A stretch of DNA of 12,130 nt from an uncultured Granulosicoccus sp. (GTDB lineage Bacteria > Pseudomonadota > Gammaproteobacteria > Granulosicoccales > Granulosicoccaceae), in assembly GCA_938016235.1 (NCBI GenBank), contig CALLPU010000202.1:1-12130 (forward strand). The letters run 5' to 3'. This document shows positions 7,698 to 12,130 of the stretch, piece by piece; position 1 is the stretch's first letter, and each line of letters starts with the position of its first letter. The position numbers and the translations under genes are program-made. Under the pieces are notes generated by a model. The model saw only the letters and a program-made list of their open reading frames with translations. It was not told the DNA's origin and did not search any database.

Positions 7698-8576
7698 TCA
7701 AAATACATAATGAAGACCCGTGGTGAGAATCGCATCTGCACTGTCGTCCACGAGCGGGCTATTGGATATGGAGTTCGGATATAACCGAAAACGCAAGCGT
7801 GTGGTGTAAACCCAGTCGCGACTCACCGGCATGCTGGCGCCCAGTTCCACTTCGGGTATCCAAGCAGACCCTGCGCGGTATCGCGGAAAACGCTGCGTCT
7901 GTTCATCAGCACTGACCCCGAAAAGATAATTGTTAAACCGTGGCGAGTAGTACCGCGCACCACCCACTGCCTGCAGGTTCCAGTTACCCAGCTGCCATTG
8001 GCGCCCGACACGTGCGCTGCCCAGAATGCCGTTATCGTCGTACCAGTCTGACACCAGCCTGAGCTGGACAATGCTGTCCCCGAAATACCCGGTTACTCGC
8101 GTGCCGGCCGCAATAAACAGGCTGTCTCTTTCCAGTGTTGCCCGGTTTTTTTCCTCTTCCGTGACAGGTGGTGGAGGCTCGTCAGATTCGACGGTCAGGC
8201 TGCCGGCAATATTTGCCAACAGTAAATCCACACTCCAACGTGCAGATTCATGCAGCGTCACCCCCAGATTAAGCCCGTCGAATCCGCTTTCACTGGCTTC
8301 AAGAAACAGGCGCTTGTAACGATATCCGGCGCTAATGGCGACACCGAATTCCAGATCAAAATTGTCGTTATCGGCAGCATCGGGGGTCTGGGCTATGCGA
8401 CTGGCCAGAGTCGCCGTTAGCCCCAGCTCGAGAAACCCGCCATTTTCACTGGCAGGACCTGGCTCTGTTGCCCGTACTTCATCCGCTATATCGGCGGCCA
8501 GCACACGTTGGCCAATGGGCAGACACGGTAGTGCCAACACCAGCCAGAGCACACCAGAAACCCCCTTGTTCATCAT
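7698..8576 (-). CDS. MipA/OmpV-family outer-membrane protein
   Basis: This 292-residue predicted beta-barrel begins with a signal peptide (MMNKGV, Leu/Val-rich core, cleavage likely at VLA-ADIADE). Typical MipA/OmpV elements follow: an early strand FLELGLTATLASRI, SAGYRYKRLFLEAS, then GYFGDSIVQLRLVSDWYDD, GARYYSPRFNNYLFGV, and a last strand ending in Phe (LTTGLHYVF), the usual C-terminal aromatic of barrel proteins. A Pro/Glu-rich loop (EPPPPVTEEEKN) sits mid-protein. MipA in E. coli binds MltA and PBP1B; family members are linked to envelope stress. Start is ambiguous: ATG 8576 or the adjacent ATG 8573 best fit the signal peptide, while GTG 8600 would add eight residues. It is the first gene of the apparent operon continuing with DUF3019-like, regulator and kinase genes. 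Confidence 0.85.
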   Translation of the reverse strand: MMNKGVSGVLWLVLALPCLPIGQRVLAADIADEVRATEPGPASENGGFLELGLTATLASRIAQTPDAADNDNFDLEFGVAISAGYRYKRLFLEASESGFDGLNLGVTLHESARWSVDLLLANIAGSLTVESDEPPPPVTEEEKNRATLERDSLFIAAGTRVTGYFGDSIVQLRLVSDWYDDNGILGSARVGRQWQLGNWNLQAVGGARYYSPRFNNYLFGVSADEQTQRFPRYRAGSAWIPEVELGASMPVSRDWVYTTRLRFRLYPNSISNSPLVDDSADAILTTGLHYVF

Positions 8577-8634
8577 CGGATTACTCAAACTTCCCTTCAC
8601 TTATCTCAGAGTAGACGCATTGATCCAGGCGTTG

Positions 8635-8666
8635 TGTAACGCTGCGTAACCGCAACATTCGGTTAC
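8635..8666 (-). promoter_or_regulatory. RstA-box-like direct repeat and inverted GTAACC repeat upstream of the MipA operon
   Basis: The minus strand reads TACGCAGCGTTACA at 8648-8635. It agrees with the E. coli RstA box (TACATNTNGTTACA, from memory) at 9 of 12 fixed positions, including the whole GTTACA half. The two GTTAC units begin 10 bp apart, the spacing OmpR-family regulators use. Partly overlapping this, GTAACCG (8646-8652) and CGGTTAC (8660-8666) form a perfect 7-bp inverted repeat with a 7-nt spacer. The site lies about 60 bp upstream of the MipA-like start and about 70-100 bp upstream of the divergent hydrolase start, so it could serve either gene. Confidence 0.5.
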
Positions 8667-8732
8667 CCAAAGCGCCAGCAGGTGGGGCTAGGGTCAATGG
8701 CTCTGGGCTGTTGCCCGTCTTCGGAAGTGCTC

Positions 8733-10193
8733 ATGTTCGCACAAAAAAAACACTTGAATCGCATCGGGCCGCTGGCCCTGACTCTGGCCCTCGCCAATGC
8801 CTGTTCATCAGACGATCCCGTCGTTGAAGAACCGGATGTATTGATATGGCGGAGCTGTACAACCGGATCCACGCTGCAATGCGCGGAGCTGAAAGTACCC
8901 ACGGCGTACGACGACGAATCCGCCGGTGAGATCACGATTGGCTTGAATCGATTGCAGGCAACCACACAGCCAGCGCGCGGATCACTGCTGTTTAATCCCG
9001 GCGGCCCCGGAGGCTCGGGCACCGACTTGCTTGAGTCGTTTGCAGAAGCAGACGCTTTGCCGGGCAGTATACGAGCCGCTTTCGACCTGGTGGGCTTTGA
9101 TCCACGAGGCATTGGCGAAAGTACCCCCCTTGAATGCGAGGAGTTTGGACTGGATGAACTGAATGACTACCCCACCAATCGAGCGGACATCGACGAGTTC
9201 GTGGCACAAATGACGCAAATCACCGCACAGTGCCAGGAAAAGTACGGAGACTATCTGCTGCAACTCGGATCGCTGAACGTGGTCAGGGACATGAATTCCA
9301 TTCGGCAAGCCTTGCAGGAAGACAAGTTGCACTTCATCGGCTACTCCTATGGCACTCGGCTGGCAGGACTCTACCTGCAGAACTTCCCGGAACACAGCGG
9401 ACAGATCGTGCTCGATGGCAGCATCAAGCCTGATTCTGCCGTGCTGCCCCTGGTTGAAGGCTCACTGCCGGTTCTGCAAAGTAATTTTGAATCGCTATTG
9501 GCGCAGTGCACTCGCGTCACACCAGAATGCAACGTCGATGACTTGCTGCAACGGCTTGAGGACAAAGTGGAGACGTTTGTAGCCGATGAGAACTCTGATG
9601 AGTTCGGCCTGGTGGGCCAGCTGGTTCTACTGGGGGCTCAGGATCCCGAATTCGGCGACTTTCTGGTTGCCCCGCTTGTCTCTTATCTGATCAACGACGA
9701 CATCCAGGTGCTGGAAGACTTTGTCACATTCCTGAACGATCAGGGTGTTCAGCTTGCCGAGGAAGACGACGGCGATGGCGCTGCCGCGCAGCTGGCTGTT
9801 CTCTGTGCGGACGACGCAGCCCGGCCAACCGCGGACGAACTGGACGAAGCACTACAACGCTTCAACAGCCAGTCCGACCTGTTCGCTGAAGCATCGCTGC
9901 CGCTGGCCGCCTCGTGCACAGGCTGGCCGGATGCCATTGAACCTCTGCCCATCATTACGACGCGCACGGCACCTGAATCGCTTGTCATTGGTGGCACTAC
10001 TGACGCACAGACACCCTTGGCCTGGTCCGAGGAAATGGCAACCTCCATTGGCGGCTACTACCTGCCCTCATCACACGACGGACATACCAGTGTGTTCAAT
10101 GGCCGCAGTGACTGCGTTGATGAGATTGTTGTCGATTTTCTACTCAATAACCAACTTCCTGAATCGGGTGATTGTCTCGCTGCGTCAGAATAA
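8733..10193 (+). CDS. Alpha/beta hydrolase, S33/tripeptidyl-aminopeptidase-like, probable lipoprotein
   Basis: This 486-residue alpha/beta hydrolase resembles family S33 exported aminopeptidases with a TAP-like C-terminal domain. Visible motifs: CAELKVPTAYDD near the start of the fold, the oxyanion-hole stretch FNPGGPGGSG, FDPRGIGEST, the nucleophile elbow GYSYGTRLAG with Ser205, the acid Asp424 in GGTTDAQTPL, and His451 in HDGHTSVF. The triad looks complete. An acidic, mostly helical insertion (about 240-390) separates core and cap regions. The N-terminus (MFAQKKHLNR, hydrophobic core, ALANACSSDD) looks like a lipoprotein signal with a slightly unusual lipobox (ANAC). ATG 8733 is preceded by GGAAG at 5-nt spacing; GTG 8682 in the same frame has no such support. 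Likely role is hydrolysis of short peptides or esters at the envelope; substrate unknown. Transcribed divergently from the MipA operon. Confidence 0.88.
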   Translation: MFAQKKHLNRIGPLALTLALANACSSDDPVVEEPDVLIWRSCTTGSTLQCAELKVPTAYDDESAGEITIGLNRLQATTQPARGSLLFNPGGPGGSGTDLLESFAEADALPGSIRAAFDLVGFDPRGIGESTPLECEEFGLDELNDYPTNRADIDEFVAQMTQITAQCQEKYGDYLLQLGSLNVVRDMNSIRQALQEDKLHFIGYSYGTRLAGLYLQNFPEHSGQIVLDGSIKPDSAVLPLVEGSLPVLQSNFESLLAQCTRVTPECNVDDLLQRLEDKVETFVADENSDEFGLVGQLVLLGAQDPEFGDFLVAPLVSYLINDDIQVLEDFVTFLNDQGVQLAEEDDGDGAAAQLAVLCADDAARPTADELDEALQRFNSQSDLFAEASLPLAASCTGWPDAIEPLPIITTRTAPESLVIGGTTDAQTPLAWSEEMATSIGGYYLPSSHDGHTSVFNGRSDCVDEIVVDFLLNNQLPESGDCLAASE

Positions 10194-10197
10194 GCAA

Positions 10198-11133
10198 TCA
10201 GGATTTCAGAGGCAGAAAAATTTCGGTGATCAAATCGGCTTCATTAACATCAGCAGGGTCATTGAGATAGTGCTCAAACGGTGGCTGGCTCTTCTGAACC
10301 TTGAGTTTCTGCGCCTTGGCTTCTGCCATCAATTTGGACCAGGCATTACCGAGGTGTCTGTAAGCACCGGTGTGTACCACTTTCAATGCGGTGCACGCCG
10401 GCCTTTCAGCAGCAATCAGTGGTGGCTCAACCGATGACTGGTTGTCACACGGAATCGCTGCGGTATAGGTGAATCGCTGATTCTTGAAATCAACCTTGTT
10501 GTAGAAACAGAAGGGCGCGCCGGTCATCGAAAACTGGCCGTTGGTAGAAGCTGCCATCAAGGTTTCAAACGACTTGCCCATCGCCAGTGAAATCTCATCC
10601 ATGGTGGACGTCGCCTGCAAGCCCACGTGGTGCAGCGCCTCCACCTGTACAACTGCCGCAGGTGTAGTGCCGGACGGTATCGCATCCAGCTCGACATAGT
10701 CCTTTAGCAAGGTCAGGCCCCTTGAATAGTCGGCTCGTATCATGCCGCTCATGCTCGCTTTCATCCAGAACAGAAAAAACGGCAAACTGCTATCCATCAA
10801 CCAGGTCACTCGTGTGCTTTTGGGCGTCAGCACACTGAGATCGAAGGCAACATCCGCTTGCGATTTGAACGGTTTGAGAAACTGCAAATCACACTCAATC
10901 CGATGGGGATCAGAACGGGTCAGGCTCATGCCACCCGCACCGGTTTTATCACCAAGCCAATCGTAGCCATGTTCCAGCTGGCCAGCGGTGCCTCGATACG
11001 TGACGTTTGCCTCCGGCTCGATGTACAACCACGGCGACCAGGCAGGCCACGTATGAAAATCGGTCAACACCTTGTGGATCTGATCCGGGGTGGCGTTGAT
11101 TTCGATCTGAGCTTGTACATTGAGTGAAGGCAT
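10198..11133 (-). CDS. SRPBCC-domain plus GyrI-like (AraC effector-binding) fusion protein
   Basis: This 311-residue soluble protein has no signal peptide. Residues about 1-150 resemble an SRPBCC/START-type ligand-binding fold (VQAQIEINATPDQIHKVLTD, WPAWSPWL, SRVTWLMDSS-type strands). Residues about 160-311 resemble a GyrI-like/AraC effector-binding domain (VVHTGAYRHLGNAWSKLMAE, then a final strand LITEIFLPLKS). Both folds bind small hydrophobic or aromatic ligands, so the protein probably binds or sequesters a small molecule; there is no DNA-binding domain. ATG 11133 is preceded by AGGAA at 9-nt spacing; upstream in-frame starts (11142, GTG 11163) have worse spacing. It has its own promoter-like sequence. 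Its stop lies 4 bp from the stop of the convergent hydrolase gene. Ligand unknown. Confidence 0.8.
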   Translation of the reverse strand: MPSLNVQAQIEINATPDQIHKVLTDFHTWPAWSPWLYIEPEANVTYRGTAGQLEHGYDWLGDKTGAGGMSLTRSDPHRIECDLQFLKPFKSQADVAFDLSVLTPKSTRVTWLMDSSLPFFLFWMKASMSGMIRADYSRGLTLLKDYVELDAIPSGTTPAAVVQVEALHHVGLQATSTMDEISLAMGKSFETLMAASTNGQFSMTGAPFCFYNKVDFKNQRFTYTAAIPCDNQSSVEPPLIAAERPACTALKVVHTGAYRHLGNAWSKLMAEAKAQKLKVQKSQPPFEHYLNDPADVNEADLITEIFLPLKS

Positions 11134-11163
11134 GGTGATCATTTCCTGACTCGACGAGTTCAC

Positions 11164-11192
11164 AGATTAGCAATCCTTGCTGGCTTTTTCAA
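11164..11192 (-). promoter_or_regulatory. Promoter-like sequence for the SRPBCC/GyrI gene
   Basis: On the minus strand, TTGAAA (11192-11187) is followed after 17 bp by TAATCT (11169-11164), which is preceded by TGC as in an extended -10 element. The predicted leader is about 24 nt and contains AGGAA before ATG 11133. No experimental support. Confidence 0.5.
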
Positions 11193-11242
11193 AGATCACG
11201 GATTCCTGCGTTGCAGGCCATTCGTGATAGATTCGAGTCATC

Positions 11243-11629
11243 ATGAAAACTAACGACGAATTCTGGTTGTACGATCTGAAGGTGGAAGTGATTGGCAGTG
11301 ACACGCCCATGGTGTGCGATCATCAGCCGGGCCAGTACTTTCTGATGCAGGGCGAAAACCTGATTTTCGGCCCGAACGGCAAATTCCCTCTGTACCCGCT
11401 AGCGGCATTGCTGCCGTTGTTACCGGCACGACAACGCGATACCAGTGAACACGACTGGATGACCACCGATACCGAAATTGCCTGTCCCGATCCTCATTGC
11501 GGTGGCCGTTTCCTTATAACCAGAACTGGCAAACGCAAGTTTACTCATTCACAAACCACAGGTCTGCCTGATTACCGGGGGCGAGCTCACTGGGATCCTG
11601 TCCTGCAGGGTAACAACGAAAACGATTGA
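11243..11629 (+). CDS. TIGR04076-family-like protein
   Basis: This 128-residue protein without signal peptide or membrane segment matches the general pattern of TIGR04076 proteins as I recall it: an N-terminal strand YDLKVEVIGS, then VCDHQPGQYF (Cys25, His27), a central LYPLAALLPLLPARQR, and IACPDPHCGGRFLITR (Cys81, Cys86). The Cys/His residues could hold a metal or be redox active, but this is not established. The C-terminus is basic then polar. ATG 11243 is preceded by a weak GAG about 8 nt upstream. Its TGA overlaps the ATG of the aldo/keto reductase (TGATG), so the two are probably co-translated and may share a pathway. Function unknown. Confidence 0.7.
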   Translation: MKTNDEFWLYDLKVEVIGSDTPMVCDHQPGQYFLMQGENLIFGPNGKFPLYPLAALLPLLPARQRDTSEHDWMTTDTEIACPDPHCGGRFLITRTGKRKFTHSQTTGLPDYRGRAHWDPVLQGNNEND

Positions 11630-12130
11630 TGGATGGCATGCGAACCGAACTAAGACCAGGCTATTCCATCAGCCGATTGATCAAGGGAGGTTGGCAACTT
11701 GCAGGAGGCCACGGCTCCTTTGACAGACGCGAGGCTGTGTCGGACATGCTGACCTTTGTCGACCAGGGCATCACGACGTTCGACTGTGCCGACATCTATA
11801 CCGGTGTGGAAGAGATGATTGGCGAGGCCATTGCCCAGTTGCGTAAGCGCACCTCCTTTGATGCGGACAACGACATCCAGATCCAGACCAAACTGGTTCC
11901 TGATCTCGACTCGCTAGAACGGGTCACGCATGGCGACCTTGAACGCATCGTGGATCGTTCTCTGAAACGCTTGAATCTGGAAAGACTGCACATGGTGCAG
12001 TTTTACTGGTGGGATCTGGCATTGGGAGAGCCGCTGGAACAACTCAGCGTTCTCAAGGACCTGCAACAAAAAGGCAAGATACGGTGTCTGGGATGCACCA
12101 ACTGGGATCAGCTATCCATGCAGGGTTTTG
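11629..12130 (+). CDS. Aldo/keto reductase, N-terminal part (3' end beyond window)
   Basis: About 167 residues of an aldo/keto reductase are visible. The NAD(P)H-dependent TIM-barrel family reduces carbonyls. Visible features: GGWQLAGGHG near the N-terminus, FDCADIYTGVEEMIGEA with catalytic Asp52 and Tyr57, and IQTKL with Lys88. The fourth tetrad position, normally His in a QxHW-type strand, reads VQFYWWD, so Tyr126 takes its place. LQQKGKIRCLGCTNW is the usual strand and loop after the catalytic site. The ATG at 11629 overlaps the TGA of the upstream gene; an in-frame ATG at 11638 is an alternative that removes three residues. The C-terminal half, with the cofactor phosphate-binding residues, lies beyond the window. 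Substrate cannot be inferred. Confidence 0.88.
   Translation, partial: MDGMRTELRPGYSISRLIKGGWQLAGGHGSFDRREAVSDMLTFVDQGITTFDCADIYTGVEEMIGEAIAQLRKRTSFDADNDIQIQTKLVPDLDSLERVTHGDLERIVDRSLKRLNLERLHMVQFYWWDLALGEPLEQLSVLKDLQQKGKIRCLGCTNWDQLSMQGF

Noticed and set aside
8600..8732. A sigma70 promoter for the hydrolase gene
   Set aside because: Candidate -35 hexamers (TTGATC, TTGTGT) have no acceptable -10 at 16-18 bp spacing.
9745..10437. Plus-strand open frame of 230 codons spanning the hydrolase end and the SRPBCC gene
   Set aside because: It overlaps two well-supported genes in other frames, has no ribosome-binding site, and its composition is not protein-like.
11205..11217. CCTGC-GTT-GCAGG inverted repeat before the TIGR04076-like gene
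   Set aside because: Five-base arms with a 3-nt loop are too short to call an operator or attenuator, and no promoter aligns with it.

Overview
The window looks like chromosomal DNA from a Gram-negative, probably gammaproteobacterial (possibly marine) species. This rests on the outer-membrane MipA/OmpV-type protein, two apparent lipoproteins, Sec signal peptides and an RstA/RstB-like two-component pair. GC content looks moderate and even throughout. I see no rRNA, tRNA, CRISPR array, insertion sequence or phage gene, so this is not an obvious island. The exact taxon cannot be read from the sequence.

Layout: (1) 1-2514, minus strand: a binding-protein-dependent ABC importer, with a periplasmic solute-binding protein followed by a large FbpB-type permease cut by the window edge. 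Any ATPase lies outside. (2) 2515-2802: an intergenic region with a perfect 22-bp palindrome embedded in a good sigma70-type promoter that reads into (3) a small unknown lipoprotein gene, 2803-3393, plus strand. (4) 3455-5188, minus: a fusion of a SAM-dependent methyltransferase, a beta-rich middle region and a LicD/fukutin-type transferase, which suggests surface-glycan modification. (5) 5257-8576, minus: a compact apparent operon in the order MipA/OmpV-like outer-membrane protein, DUF3019-like periplasmic protein, OmpR-family response regulator, sensor histidine kinase. Gaps are about 12 nt, 13 nt and an 8-nt overlap, and an RstA-box-like site lies upstream. (6) 8733-10193, plus: a probable lipoprotein alpha/beta hydrolase of the S33/tripeptidyl-aminopeptidase type, divergent from that operon. 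(7) 10198-11133, minus: an SRPBCC plus GyrI-like fusion, convergent with the hydrolase and only 4 bp from it. (8) 11243-end, plus: a TIGR04076-like protein overlapping the start of an aldo/keto reductase that runs off the window.

How the parts may work together (inference): the MipA/DUF3019/two-component cluster looks like a self-contained envelope-sensing module. The outer-membrane and periplasmic proteins would feed a signal to the kinase, and the regulator may control its own operon through the GTAAC-repeat region at 8635-8666. The methyltransferase-LicD gene lies 68 bp downstream on the same strand with no visible terminator between, so it could be a cell-surface output of the same system, although it also has a possible promoter of its own. 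The ABC importer, the hydrolase and the SRPBCC/AKR genes look like independent units.
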